A DNA stretch of 64,000 nt, from contig CM048839.1 of the NCBI GenBank assembly GCA_026545765.1, positions 3,038,001 through 3,102,000 of the forward strand. Direction: 5' to 3'. Each line of letters opens with the position of its first letter. Position 1 is the stretch's first letter. The notes under the pieces were generated by a model. It worked only from the letters and a program-made list of their open reading frames with translations. It made no database searches and was not told the DNA's origin. The position numbers were made by a program, and so were the translations under genes. Shown one piece after another: positions 42,567 through 60,534 of this stretch. Source of the stretch: Plantago major (lineage: Eukaryota > Streptophyta > Magnoliopsida > Lamiales > Plantaginaceae).

Positions 42567-44760
42567 TATAGTTTCATGTCGCATCATTATATCATATGGT
42601 AGGCAGATCGGTGTCACGATTCAGAATCATCATATGATTTCCCACTGAAATAAACTAACATTAGTACTGACTGAATTAATTTACTCCAACCTGTAATTTC
42701 AGTTGACTTTTAAAGTTTAAATAGATAATAATAATAATAATAATAATAATACACTAGTTTACTAATGATCAATGGAGTATGTATGTCGTGGAAATGGCCT
42801 TGATTTAGTTTTTTAAACATGTTTCAGGGACAATTATCTTCGTCTTAACTCTTTAAGTTACTCCATTATGTACAACTGGTTCTATTTTAGTTGCCCCTAA
42901 AAGCAACACCCAATTAAATGCCCCAGGTCATTTTATTGTCAAGGGCATTGACCTCTAAATTAGAGATTTTACTCATCTAATTATGAGTTTCTTTTTCATT
43001 TTATGTGCTTTACGGGTAGAACTGTAGAAATATCTCAGGACATGTCGGATAACAAGTGGCAATTTGAGTATGTTGTGTCATTTCCGCACTTTTTAGCCAT
43101 CCAATTCATGCCATGTCTTTCAAAACGAAATGATTCACAAATGTTCTTGGATTAAACGGTGTAAAGGATCAAGTATTCATATCTAAAATCCCAGACCATG
43201 AATATTGGTGCTGTTGATTCGTCAACTCCAAATGATGAAATGAACGGTTCTTGTTCACCAAACAAGATCAAGTCGAACAAACAGAAAGATCAATTGTGCA
43301 CAATGGTCAGCATAAAATAAATAACACAAGATTTATATTAATTAGTTAAACGAAGTAACCTACACTTACAAGAGAAATCCGCACAAAATCCACTAATCAC
43401 CGGCAACAAGCAAGTATTGAATGACCGGAGTTCTAACAATTTATATACGGTACCAATTCCCGACCGTCTATTAAGCTATGTGTACGACGACATGTAGAAT
43501 TACATAGAAGTAATTACTATCAATTTGCATGAATTGAGCTTAAATACATGAAAGATGAACTAGAAGAGCATCAATTGTTGGATCATAACCGCCATCTCCT
43601 GCATCAGCGTCTCTCGATCAATTCGTGTCCCATGCGTTAGTTCGGTGTCTCGTTTCTTAACAACTAAATTAACAAATTGCAGAAACACCCTTCCAGTTTT
43701 CAAAACGTGTGTACAACGCCCTGAAGTTTCCCAAAACTATGCAAGTATCTCAAAAGTGTAGAGGTACAAAATGGACAATATTATACCAATGTTAAACATC
43801 AGTGCAAGTGAAAAAGTTATTTTCATTAGACTTGGCAATGCTCCCGTTAAAGTTCAATGGACGAGAATCTGAAAATAAAACTCGAAAAATATCATTATTT
43901 TTATAATAGGAAAAAACATATTCAGACAAGAAATAAGCTTCACATCATCATTGTTCCGTGACATAGATCAAGATTCGAGAGAGGCATGTAACCTTGCGTG
44001 TGTGTGAAAAGTGCTTTGCTCTTCAACTACCATGAAGAGTGATGTCCTAATTTAGAAATTATTATAAATTGTTTATAAATCTGTCTCCAATTAAGTTCAA
44101 ATTCGAAGCTGTATGACAGTGTTTGATTAATTATGCAAGTCAACTGTACACTGATGTAATCGATGATGCACTTTTATAATTTCTTACCTTCTGGTCATTA
44201 GCATGCCTTCTTCAGTCATGCACATATATGACTCAACATCAAGTTGCTAATTGCTTGTGTAGTTTTTATAGGTCAAATAAAATCACCTACAATTCGAGCT
44301 GTCTGTCTTGGTGAAGATTCTGATTCTAGTCAATTTTACTAAAATATGTACATTGTTTCATCAAGAATCGGATGAGGCGAAAGATCTGTTTTAAGGAAAA
44401 ATGTGTTTACACAAAGCCTGAGTTTGTTTGTTACGATTTAATTATTTGTATCGCCTAATATCTTCATTCTTCTCTATAATGTCTTTCACCGCTATAGTTC
44501 CAAATCGAATGTATTGATATTTTCAATACTGATTCTCTGAGACTTCATAATTTCATAATTATAACTCTTTCTGCACTTATTCACCAGTGTAGTTATGAGT
44601 TATGACTCAATTTATGGCAGACGAGTCTCTTATAACGAACTGTCAAGTCGTTTTCTGTTTCTGTACTCCGAATTAAAGGTCATTCACTATATACTTTTGT
44701 TTCTCTTAAAAAAAAAAGAAAATTATACTTTTGTTGCAACTCTAATATCTTGATTAAAAC
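42567..44760. other. Gene-free intergenic DNA with an ATA microsatellite
   Basis: A trinucleotide run of AAT/ATA units lies at about 42724-42751. Otherwise 2.2 kb of AT-rich DNA without a recognisable gene or element end. Confidence 0.45.
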
Positions 44761-44763
44761 TCA

Positions 44764-44849
44764 GGCCCACGCAATGTCCAGCAGTCCAGCTATCTTGTTC
44801 GGCCCAATTTGTATTTTGGGCCTGTGGTGACAGGCTGAATGTCTGGGCC
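44764..44849. promoter_or_regulatory. Orphan site II (TGGGCC) cluster
   Basis: GGCCCA at 44764 and 44801 and TGGGCC at 44817 and 44844 fall within 86 bp. Elsewhere in the window such clusters sit upstream of genes (24.6 kb, 54.4 kb). No coding region follows on either side within about 1 kb that I can support, so this may be a leftover promoter. Confidence 0.4.
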
Positions 44850-45884
44850 GCTTCTTCCATAACACTGCAAGAAGAGGATTACAAGAAGTGTATATTCTCC
44901 AAGAGCTTTAAAAAAACGTAATAGAAATCTGCACCACTAAACTAAAGAGTTACTTGGACTTGGGTAATACTACGTTGCACTACACTAACGTTAGTACATC
45001 ATTCAAAACATGATAAATGGAACAATCAATAATTAAAAAATAATTTACAAAACCTTTAATGATTCAAATAATTTAATAAATACAAAAATACATAATTACA
45101 AAAATCACCCTTCTAAATATCTCTTTATATTTTAAACCCCAAATGTATTCTTCTTCTCCAAAACTCACCACCACCTTCTTCAATTATCACCACCACCAAA
45201 CCACCGCCACACCACTAGAGCTCCGATGAACCATTTCTTCCCTTCTTCCATGAATGAAATTTTCAAGCTTTCAAACTCGAGCCCATGACTACCATGGAAG
45301 AGATCGAAGCTTCCATGGCAGCTCCCGGAGCTCGGTAAAAAATATTTAAAAATTGTAATTGGTGTTTGTTTGAATTTTTGATAAAATAGGGGTTTATTTG
45401 AGATTGTTTTTTGGTATATTTTGTTAAGTTCAAAATAAAAGGAATGTGTTAGTAATTCAACCTAATAACATTTTTAATTATTATGCGTATTAATGACCGT
45501 TATCTTGACGGTCTGACTTGTCGCATTAATAATAGATGAAAGGTTGAGATTAAATCTAGAGTTGATCTAATGGTTTAGATCGTAGTACTAAAGTCAGTAC
45601 AATGTGATAAAGTTAGACATCCTCCAGTTACATTTTACCCGAAAATGTACATTGTAGCAAAAGGAGGTCTCTCACTCGACCCATCCACTTTTAGCTTGAT
45701 TCGGTCCAAGATTAGTGCCTGCATGTGCTAGCAGTCACTCGACCCATTTTGGCTTGGGTGTATAGTTCAAATCTATTTTGGATTTGCACCCTTGTGGGCC
45801 CAAGTAGGAAGAGTTCCAATTACTTTTTCCTTCCACTAGCACACTTCAAGCAATTTAATCATTCTATAATGGTTATATCTAGTA
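44850..45884. other. Intergenic DNA with a CACCACC-rich patch
   Basis: About 45160-45340 is rich in CACCACC, CTTCTTC and GAGCTCC words like a plant 5' coding end, but frames stop quickly. Flanking words TTAGTAC near 44990 and 45590 hint at a terminal inverted repeat of an unclassified element; the match is too weak to call. Confidence 0.3.
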
Positions 45885-46101
45885 CTCCCTCCATTTCATT
45901 TCGAAGAAATTGTTCTGATTTAGTTCAATTTTAAGAAAAGTAGAAAGATGAATTAGCCATGATTATTAGAGATTAAATGAGTGGCGTATCAGAATAAAAA
46001 GTGAAAGATAGGAGTTTTATTATTTAATCGGTTATAAATGAAAATCAGAACACTTTTTAGTGAAGCGGAAAGTTGTAACACTTTTTCTGAAATAGAGGGA
46101 G
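45885..46101. mobile_element. Stowaway-like MITE (family 4)
   Basis: The left end CTCCCTCCATTTC and right end GAAATAGAGGGAG are inverted, with TA on both sides. The interior differs from the other Stowaway families in the window (paired ATTGTTCTGATT / AATCAGAACACTT arms). Confidence 0.85.
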
Positions 46102-46750
46102 TATTTTATACTCTTAAAGGTATTATGGAGCTTGCGCAGCCCAATTCGTAACGGGTTAAAGAAAGCTCATAATCGAGTGGTGGAACTCATGTAAATAATT
46201 CTTCAACATTTTTCACTCAACATTTTATATTAGAAAATTTTTAACATCTCTCTCGATTTCTCTTTCAACCACACTTGGCTGCCTTATTACAACAGATTAA
46301 CTAACATAATTATCAATGTCATTTCTTTCACCTTCACTTCTTTTACCTTTCATCTCCAATCATCTTTTAGAGGAATATCCTCTCAATCTTTATTCACAGC
46401 CACAGGGTGCCACAATTCTCCAAATATCTTTTAATGATTGGAGCTAGAAAAACCAATAAACCTTGTCACAACAATTGAACGTAGGAATCCCTTGAAAGTA
46501 TTACTATATTACATTAAACAAATAGAATATTATAGCTTTCATTTCAAAATATACAATCATAATAATTAATCAATACTCCTGCCTCAAGTTCTTGATTTCA
46601 CTCCACAGAGTTCCAATATATCAATCAGTACATCACTTAATATTTAAAACTTTATTCTTGATTGCTTGCACCAATACAATATCTTCAATAGTCCATGCAA
46701 TGAAATCCTCAAACCTGAGAAATTCCATCAACGCTTGAAAGTAACACCCT
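46102..46750. other. 3' flank of the 47-kb gene
   Basis: AT-rich DNA downstream, in the minus sense, of the small protein gene. No further feature supported. Confidence 0.4.
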
Positions 46751-47125
46751 TCACACATCCCCTTTTACAGTAGACACACTGTTCAACATCCTCCTCTTCA
46801 CCCTGTTGATGTAATCCGAAAACACGTAATCAGGATCCTCATGACCTCCTCCATGCATCAGGCCATCATGTTTCTTGGTTTTCGCCTTCTCAATCCGAAC
46901 ATGATGGCCTTTTCTTGCATCAGACTTACCAGCATTGCCTCCATTCGCGATGACAATTTCTGTCTTAGCAGAAAAAGGTGCAATGGTTGGTTCGGACTCT
47001 ATTGGAATCGTCTTGCTGAAGTTAGGCTGGTGGACAACACGAGGCACAGGCTGAGGGGATAAACGCCGAATTGTGGCCTTGATCCTCTGGCACATCCCCT
47101 CAGAACTGTTTCTGTTCTTTGCCAT
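46751..47125 (-). CDS. Unrecognised small basic protein, 124 aa
   Basis: Single-exon frame from MAKNRNSSEGMCQRIK to a stop. I cannot name a family. The protein is basic, lacks membrane segments, and has a Gly/Lys/His-rich middle. The C-terminus, YVFSDYINRVKRRMLNS, and the N-terminal MCQRIKATIRR each resemble the ends of the protein at 18017-18562. A TATA box on the minus strand (CTATATAAG, 47319-47327) sits about 190 bp before the start, at a good distance for a 5' UTR of roughly 160 nt, which supports a real gene. Base composition rises inside the frame relative to its flanks. Function unknown. Confidence 0.6.
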   Translation of the reverse strand: MAKNRNSSEGMCQRIKATIRRLSPQPVPRVVHQPNFSKTIPIESEPTIAPFSAKTEIVIANGGNAGKSDARKGHHVRIEKAKTKKHDGLMHGGGHEDPDYVFSDYINRVKRRMLNSVSTVKGDV

Positions 47126-47318
47126 TGCTAAACTGTTTGATTGATTGTTTCTCTCTTGATTGATGTGATGGTGAATGGAAAATGAGAGCGAAGAATCGCA
47201 ATTTAACGAGGAACCTTTAGCTGGTTAATCATGTAAGTTTCCGTGTGAAAAGTCTTAATTTGATACTCTATGAAGAAATTTGGTTGCTATTCCACCTGAA
47301 AGTTATTCCCAGTGGCCC

Positions 47319-47327
47319 TTATATAGA
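47319..47327 (-). promoter_or_regulatory. TATA box of the 124-aa protein gene
   Basis: CTATATAAG on the minus strand, a strong plant TATA match, 194 bp upstream of the start codon at 47125. Confidence 0.5.
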
Positions 47328-47329
47328 TT

Positions 47330-48401
47330 CTTCTCAATCATGGAGAAAGACTTAGTAATCCACAAAAAGTAGAGAGCCTTTCTTGCAAGAGTTGTATAAG
47401 CCATTTCAGTCGTATGTTCCAAGTTGCCAACTGTCCATACACCCGAAACTTTTTGACAATGTGAGATTAGTTTGAACTGTAGTTTAAAATGTATTTGATC
47501 ACTTGGCACTATAGAAGGACTACTGTTGTTATTCGATCCGAGCTACTCATTTCTCGAACTTGAATGGAATTCAATTTCGAGTTTAGCTCCGTTGGTATAA
47601 CCAAACAAGTCAATGTGCGAGTTCGAATTCAGGACTCCAATAGTAAGCTCGAATTCGACTCAGTTTTGATCGAATGAGATTGAGTTCCGGTAGAAAGTGC
47701 ATTACTTAAATGTCGTCTTTGACCGAGCGAATAAGATGTAAATAGTTGATTTCGCTTTATGAGCCAAAACTTAAAAAGTATACTGGGTATTTAACGAGTC
47801 GAGTATAAGGCTCGATTCTTATAACATCAATAGTAGGGTCATATAAGAAACGGAGTAAATTATGTAAGTTCATCAGCGATCGCATGACAACGATAATGGA
47901 AAGAACCAATAGTTAACAAATTTTGGACCGAACTACATACATAAAAATGTATAATGTTGTACTGTGAACATAACTTTAACAAGTCTACAAAGTATTACAA
48001 TAATCAATCCATATTCGGCTCGATAAGAGATGGAGCTCCAAGCACAGCTCGACTCAACCTCAATTGATTACCTTACTAAACGAACCGAGTCTGAACTTAA
48101 CCATTCGAGATTTCGAGTCGTACAAAGTACTCATTAAGATCGATTCGCATAACATTACACGTAAATGAATTTGAAAGGTGGAGTACATAATACATTCATG
48201 AATTGAAAAGCTTGTTAGCTGGAAGTAAGTTCATTAACCGCACATATATTAAGTTAAGAATCAGATTCCAGTGAGGCTATAAGTCTTCCAATAAATGAGA
48301 TTATTTTGCTGGGAATCATGTTAAAGCTTTTGGATATTCAAACCAATTAAAGAAAGACCGGATTTATAAAGTGGTTATTACTTGTGAGTTGTTACTGAAT
48401 A
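47330..48401. other. Intergenic DNA with TCGAG-rich stretches
   Basis: Two stretches (about 47535-47820 and 48010-48135) are rich in GAGTTCGA, CTCGAAT and CGAGTCG words and resemble the repeats at 7749 and 36597. No gene supported. Confidence 0.4.
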
Positions 48402-48653
48402 CTCCCTCCATTTCAGAGAAAGTGTTACATTTGGCTTTGGCCATTAATGTCTTCGAGTTTATTAATTACTCATAAACGATAATAGTAAATAATTTAATAA
48501 AATTATATAATAAAAATTTAATTACTAAATTTTCATTATATAATTTTAATAATTTATTTATTAATATCGTTTAAGAGTAAATTGTGGTTAAACGCGGAGA
48601 CAGTTGACCGAAGAATAGTAAAATGTAATTTTTTTTTTTTGAAATGGAGGGAG
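48402..48653. mobile_element. Stowaway-like foldback MITE
   Basis: The ends CTCCCTCCATTTC and GAAATGGAGGGAG are perfect 13-bp inverted repeats with TA flanks. The interior arms (TAATTTAATAAAATTATATA and complement) fold into a long hairpin. Confidence 0.9.
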
Positions 48654-48655
48654 TA

Positions 48656-49593
48656 TTAGGCATTGCCATTTGTGTGGTCGAATTGGAGTCCAAACAATTG
48701 ATGACTTCTGTAGAGAATAGGTTTAATCCAATAATGGTAGTGGTAAACACGTTGGTATTGGATTCTCATTTATCATCATAGTTCTATAGTCATTTCTATT
48801 TCTCCAACTTTTATTTTATTTTTATTTTCCATTCATTCATTTTATTTTATGAAGGCTAAGATGTTTTAAACTAGACACATGTTATTCTCAATTTTACCAA
48901 ACATTAGCACTAGTGGAGTTTATAGTCGAAAGACGAATTCTGTATATTTTATGAGTATTTCACAGTTAAGTTACAAAACTAGTACTGATACAATGATTCA
49001 CAAGCCTCTCAAAGTTCATCTCCATAATTCAACTTGTGGAGAGTGAGATTTGTTGAGGTATTTTTAAGTGGGTTGTGAACGAATTAATAATGTAGTAAGA
49101 TAATAAGATGTAGCAAGCGAATGGATGCGTATATACGAATCATTTTTGAAAGAGAAAAAGAGCTATATACTTGGGAGTTACTTGAGTTCGAGTGGGACGG
49201 TCATCCCTCCGACACACAATACACCATTATATGTTATCTCCATTTGTGAACATACGTCCTTCACTTTTGATGAATACTGACTTGAAGAATTAGAGAAAGC
49301 ACGGACAAGGTTCGTGGTACTCTTGGGGTTTGTATTGTACCTTAGTGTGTTTGTATTGTACATGAGGCTGTAAATGTTGTACTTTGACAGTTGTTTAAGT
49401 TAACTTATGATGGGTTTAGACTTTAGATTTCAATTTACTTTGCAATCAGATTCAGTCATCACTCTTCAATTAATCAAATTATATTCCTTCATCGAAGGAG
49501 TTTACACCATTAATAACTACAACCGTGCAACTCGATCTATTCCACATGAATCAATAGAAAAGTCAAATCCCTTATGATACACCATACCTGGTT
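48656..49593. other. Intergenic DNA left of the Copia element
   Basis: No gene, repeat array or element end supported. Confidence 0.4.
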
Positions 49594-49598
49594 CGACT

Positions 49599-49754
49599 TA
49601 TTAAGGAAGATAAATCTTCGTAATTGTAATTAGTCACAATTAGTGTGATTTGTGAGTATATTTATTTACCTTTTCATTCTCGTTTGTACACTGTATATAT
49701 GGAGACTAGTCTCCCTTAATGAAAAGTATCTTCCCACATTATCACTCTTTATCA
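49599..49754 (+). repeat. 5' LTR of the Copia element
   Basis: 156 bp, starting TATTAAGGAAG and ending TTTATCA. The first two bases are TA rather than the usual TG in both LTRs. It contains a TATATA box-like run near 49695 and is unusually short for a Copia LTR. Confidence 0.9.
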
Positions 49755-52700
49755 TGGTGTCATCCTAATTTCGGGGTTGAACGCATCGACCCTAATTCAT
49801 CCTTCACAGCCGCCGCCTCTCTTTTCTACCTCCACAGTCCGCACAGTAGCTTCGATCTGCCTCTGCAACTCCGGTCTTTCATTTCCATCGTTCATCTGGC
49901 CCTTAATAGCAGTCCATCCATCATGTTCACCGCCGAACAAAACTCCGCCAATAACGAATCCACCGCCACCACTGTCACCGGAAATCATTCACGGTCATTC
50001 CTCCAATTATCACCATTACCACTCCCTTTCCAAACTCCCACAGACTTACTCGAACGAATTTTCCTCAGTGGCGCTCGTTGTTTCTTGCTACCTTGAATGG
50101 TTATGATTTACAAGGCTACGTTGATGGTACTACCACAGCCCCACGACCGAATTCGCCAGAGTATAAACCCTGGTTTCGTCAAGACCAATTGGTTCTGGCC
50201 CATCTCCAAGGATCTTTAACTGACGAGGTAATCCCTTATACTACTTCATATACATCTGTTGTCAATGCTTGGAATGGCCTCCGTCGGATTTTTGCCAGCA
50301 AATCACGGGCCAGAGTGATGCAATTGAAATCCGACCTTGCCCGGGCACATATCAGTTCTCGCCCTGTTGCTGAATTTTTGCACTTTCTTAAGGCAAAAGC
50401 TGATGAATTGGCGTTAATTGACTCCCCTGTCTCTGATGATGATTTTACCTTATAGTATGTGCTAAATGGGTTGTCTCATAAGTATAGAGATGTTGCAGCT
50501 TCTATACGTTCCTTACCCTCTTCCATTACCTTTCCCGAACTGCTTGACCTGTTGGATGCTCAGGAGCGTTTTATGGATAAATTGGACGAATCTTCGACGA
50601 CCTTGACTGTTTCTGCCAACTTGGCCCATTCTGGTAGCTCTGGGAAATCTCATTCCTGGAATCAACCCTTTCATAATCGTGGCAAGAATCCGCCACAAGG
50701 ACATCGTCAGGCTAGTAAGCCAAACTTCAAAGACAAACAATCTGGTCCATCTGATGATGCTGGCTTCTGTCAGTGGTGCGAGATTTATGGGCATACGGCT
50801 TTCAAGAGTCGTAAATTGTAGGCTCGGGTTAATGCATCAACCAATATGTCTCGCTCACCGAATGTCCAGGCACCTCCCAATTCTTGGCTTATGGACTCTG
50901 GCGCATCACACAACCTGACTTCTGACCTTGGGAACTTATCTCTTCATTCTGAGTATGACGGAACAGAAGAAGTGCAACTTATTGATGGGTCTTCGATGCC
51001 AATCTCTCATACTGGTATAACTCATTTAAAGTTTCCTTCGCGTACTCTCACCTTATCGAATGTTTTGAGTGTTCCCCATGCCCAACAAAACTTATTGTCT
51101 GTTCATCAACTCACGAAAGCTAATAATGTTTATGTGGAATTTTTTCCAACTCATTTTATTGTCAAGGATCGGCTTACGAGGGCGCCTCTGGCTCGAGGAA
51201 AATATGAGAAAGGAATTTATCACTTACAAGTTCCAACCTTTTACTTAAAGTCTTCAACACACTTTAATCTTTTGGGATTACGTACTTCTTTTGAGAATTG
51301 GCATGCACGGTTGGGCCACCCATCTCACCGTGTATGCACCTTTGTCATTTCGAACAATAAATTGCCGACTTTGAATTCCGGTATGTCAAATTCGGCTTGT
51401 GACTCATGCTTATGCTGTAAGACTCGATCGTAAACTACCATTTTCAGATTCATCATTGATTTCTTTACATCTGTTGCATTATATTTTTGCTGATGTGTGG
51501 GGTCCCTCTGTGACTTCTTTTGATGGTAGTCGATTTTATCTTCTCTTGGTTGATGCTTTCACAAAAATATTGTTGGTTATTTATGTTGGAAAGCAAGTCA
51601 CAAGTCAATACTATTTTTCAACAATTTTGTCCATTGGTTGAAAAGCAATTTGGGCACTCGATCAAAATTTTTTATAGCGATAATGGTGGTGAATTCATGG
51701 CTTTGCGGTCCTATTTCTCTATTCGGGGAATCAATTGGTTATCTACGACACCCTATACGCAAGAACAAAATGGATTGGTTGAGCGTTGTCATCGTCACAT
51801 TGTTGAAACAGGTAAGACCCTACTCCATTTTTCCAAATTAGCTCCTCACTTTTGGACTTGTGCTTTTCAAACTGCCGTTTACCTCATTAATTGGATGCCT
51901 ACTCCAGTTTTGAAGAATAAAAGTCCATTTGAGGTCCTCTTTCATCAAGTACCAAATTACAAGAAGTTACGGACTTTTCGGGGCATATGTTATCCTTGGC
52001 TACGCCCGCACGCGTCCAACAAACTTGAGCCATACTCCCGTCCATGCATCTTTACTGGCTATTAATCAACCACCCAAAGTGCGTATCGGTGTCTTGACCC
52101 AACAACTGGTCGGATATATATCTCTCGCCATGTTCGATTTCTTGAGGATGCATTTGCCGAGTTTATTCCACCTATCGAATCTTCCGCTGCCAACTCGGAA
52201 GAGTCTTCCGACCTAATCATGCCTCACTTGGAACCACTACTACCATTGGTTCCCTCACCTGGGTTGCGCACCGGTATACCTCCTGTCATCCCATCATCAT
52301 TGCCACTTGATATTGCACCACCTCCCTGTCTCACCGGAAGCTCTAGCCCCGGTCATATCCACCAACAATGATGAATCTCGTCATGGACATCGCATTCGCC
52401 AAATCTCATCTCGCCTTGATAGCTTTATATTATTGACCTACCACCGTCGCTTACGCATGCCAAGGCAAATGTTTCCACCAAACATCCCTTACCTGACGAT
52501 GTTGCCCTGACATGCGTCTCTCAGGCCTTGAAAGATCCACGGTAGCGACAAGCAATAGCTGATGAGTTTACGGCTCTCGCTAAACATGGTACTTGGGATC
52601 TTATTCCTGCTCCACCGAATCGAAATATTATTGGGCGTAAGTGGGTCTTCACGATCAAACACAAATCTGATGGCACCATCGATCGATTTAAAGCACGTCT

Positions 52701-54003
52701 TGTGGCTAAAGGATTCCATCAACGACCAAGCTTGGACTATCATCCGCACCGTTCTACACATGGCCCTATTTCATGGATGGGAACTTTGCCAACTTGACAT
52801 TAGCAATGCTTTTCTTCATGGTTCTCTATCTGAACCAGTCTTTATGGTCCTGCCCCCGGGATTTGTTGACCGCAATCATCCGACAAATGTTTGCTTTCTC
52901 CACAAATCACTATATGGTCTTCGTCAAGCACCACGGGCCTAGTACCATGCTCTTAGCACCGCACTTCAGGATTTTGGCTTTTATCAGTCTGAGGCTAATA
53001 CATCACTTTTCATCTATCGGTGTGCCACTTATTACTTAGTGGTCTTGGTGCATGTCGATGACACTATTCTCACTGGATCTAGTTCGTCACTTCTAGTAGC
53101 TCTCACTCAGCATCTCCAACACCGATTTGCGGTTAAAGATCTTGGACCTCTGTCCTACTTTCTTGGAGTTGAAGTAGCTCAATGTCGAGAAGGACTCTTC
53201 CTATCTCAACATAAATACACAATTGACCTTCTACGTCGCCATTCCATGGATGGATCAAAAGCGGTTAGCACCCCCATGGCGACGTCGTCCCCTTTATCTG
53301 TGTCTGGTTCGGTTGATCCGTCTACATATCATAGTGCAATTGGGAGCTTACAATACCTCACATTAACTCGACCAGATATTTCCTTCACGGTTAACCGCCT
53401 AGCTCAGTCTATGTCTTCACCCACACTTTCTGATTGGTTAGCTGTCAAACGTCTCATATGGTACCTTAAGGGGGCACTTGATCATGGGTTATTACTTCAC
53501 AAACCCACTGCCTTAACCATTACTGTTTACTCGGATTCAGATTTTGGTAGGGATCTAAGTGATGGCAAGTCAACCTCAGCGCATATCATTTTTCTTGGTT
53601 CCAGTCCAATATCCTGGCGATCTAAAAAACAGACAAGTGTCGCACGCTCTTCCACGGAGGCGGAATATCTTGCTCTTGCTTCCGCTGCTGCTGAAGTATG
53701 TTGGATCTTTCACTTATTTCGTGAACTTGGTTTATCTCTCACCTCGCCTCCTCGGTTACTTTGTGGCAATCTTAGTGCCACTCGGCTTGCCCTACATCCG
53801 ATTATACACTCACGCATGAAACACATCACTTTGGATCTACACTTTGTTCGTGATCTCTCCTCTAAAGGCATATTTTTCAGTGGCTTATGTGAATACTCAA
53901 GACCAACTTGCTGATGCCCTTACTAAACCACTTGATCGTGCTCGATTTCTCTCCTTAAGATCCAAAATCTCCGTGGCGGATGACACGTTAATTTTGCGGG
54001 GGC

Positions 54004-54165
54004 TATTAAGGAAGATAAATCTTCCTAATTGTAATTAGTCACAATTAGTGTGATTTGTAATTAAGAGTATATTTATTTACCTTTTCATTCTCGTTTGTAC
54101 ACTGTATATATGAAGACTAGTCTCCCTTAATGAAAAGTATCTTCCCACATTATCACTCTTTATCA
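54004..54165 (+). repeat. 3' LTR of the Copia element
   Basis: 162 bp, the same start and end as the 5' LTR. By eye the pair differs by two substitutions and one 6-bp length difference. Confidence 0.9.
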
Positions 54166-54425
54166 CGACTAAAGTGAATAGATTTGCCATATATGAAAAT
54201 ATATCTTGCAAAATCATGGTCTAACGTGCATCATTCCCTCATCAACCATGGAATGTATGATATAAATCAAAATCATGTTCACCCTTCAGAACCTTATCAA
54301 CTCCAGGTTTGATGAATAGGATTAATTGAGACCGTCTCTTGTAAATGGTACTAAATACATAGATTGTCGAGTTCTTTATTTCAAGTTTCAAATAGTGCAA
54401 TTAGCTCAGTAGGCACTATCTGAAA

Positions 54426-54456
54426 GGCCCAAAAAGGCAACAAAAGCCCAGGCCCA
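54426..54456. promoter_or_regulatory. Site II (TGGGCY) cluster upstream of mitochondrial EF-Tu
   Basis: GGCCCA at 54426 and 54451 and AGCCCA at 54445, about 130-160 bp before the start codon. Site II elements are a known feature of nuclear genes for mitochondrial proteins, which fits the downstream gene. A short CAGCT repeat (about 54553-54573) lies in the presumed 5' UTR. Confidence 0.6.
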
Positions 54457-54585
54457 GCAACCACAACCATGGTTTTTCTGCATTTCTCTGATTCCTAAAA
54501 CCCTCAGGCCCCAACCATCCTTCTCCAACGTTCCGTAAACCCCTACTGTCACTCAGCTCAGCTCAGCTCAGCTCTTCCTCAGATA

Positions 54586-59951
<5,366 letters not shown>

Positions 59952-60534
59952 TCTGAAGATTTCAAAGCATTACATTATTGCCTCTTACTTTCAAAAGCAT
60001 GAGAAATGAAGAAGAGATTAGTGTGTCTCAATATCAAGTGTTTAATTGGTACAGTTTGTCATTGCTGAGTAGCGTTATGTAGTAACTCTAGTTCAAAATT
60101 CTAGTTTTTTTCCTTCATAATGAACATTCTCAACACTGTAACATTAATAAAATTAATTTTGTCTCATTGCAGAGACCTTGTAAATTATGGAGTATTTTAT
60201 AACATCTCTATTTTAAAACACCCTTTTTATGGCATGGCATGTAGTCGAGGGAACCTAGCGAACTGCATACGTCAAGCAAAACGGTTTAAAAGCACCTTTG
60301 CACGATGTCAAGCAAAACAGTTTGAACACACCGTGGTTTACGCAACTCATGTAACAAAATATAACAGAAATCAGCTTGCAAGCAATAAAATTCCACACAA
60401 ACACCAAAATTTGTGATATAACTTGGCCAGAAGATGGAACTTACAGCCGGAAAAATGACTAGTATATAGTAGTTATATACCACAAGCGAGTTTCGAACAA
60501 ACTAGGGTGACATTTTCACAGCACTAAACATTAC
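59952..60534. other. Convergent 3' flanks of EF-Tu and membrane protein gene
   Basis: The 3' ends of both genes face each other here. A near-duplicate word (CGTCAAGCAAAACGGTTT / TGTCAAGCAAAACAGTTT) lies at about 60270 and 60305. No gene supported. Confidence 0.5.

Larger units (their letters stand above)
49594..54170 (+). mobile_element. Ty1/Copia LTR retrotransposon, broken
   Basis: A 4.57-kb Copia-type fossil on the plus strand with 5-bp target duplications CGACT (49594-49598, 54166-54170). Parts in order: 5' LTR; primer-binding site just inside it (TGGTGTCATC, close to the initiator-Met tRNA type); gag region with a UBN2-like domain (about 50.08-50.45 kb) and a zinc-knuckle-like patch (about 50.77 kb); aspartic protease (DSGASHNLTSD, about 50.9 kb); integrase (about 51.45-52.06 kb); reverse transcriptase (about 52.6-53.3 kb); RNase H (about 53.5-54.0 kb); purine-rich tract GCGGGGGC; 3' LTR. 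The protease-integrase-RT order identifies Copia. The coding interior is broken in roughly half a dozen or more places. LTR similarity suggests an insertion below about one million years, using usual plant rates. Confidence 0.95.

Noticed and set aside
45000-45640. MULE-like element with TTAGTAC ends
   Set aside because: The proposed inverted ends agree over too few bases and no 8-9-bp target duplication was found.
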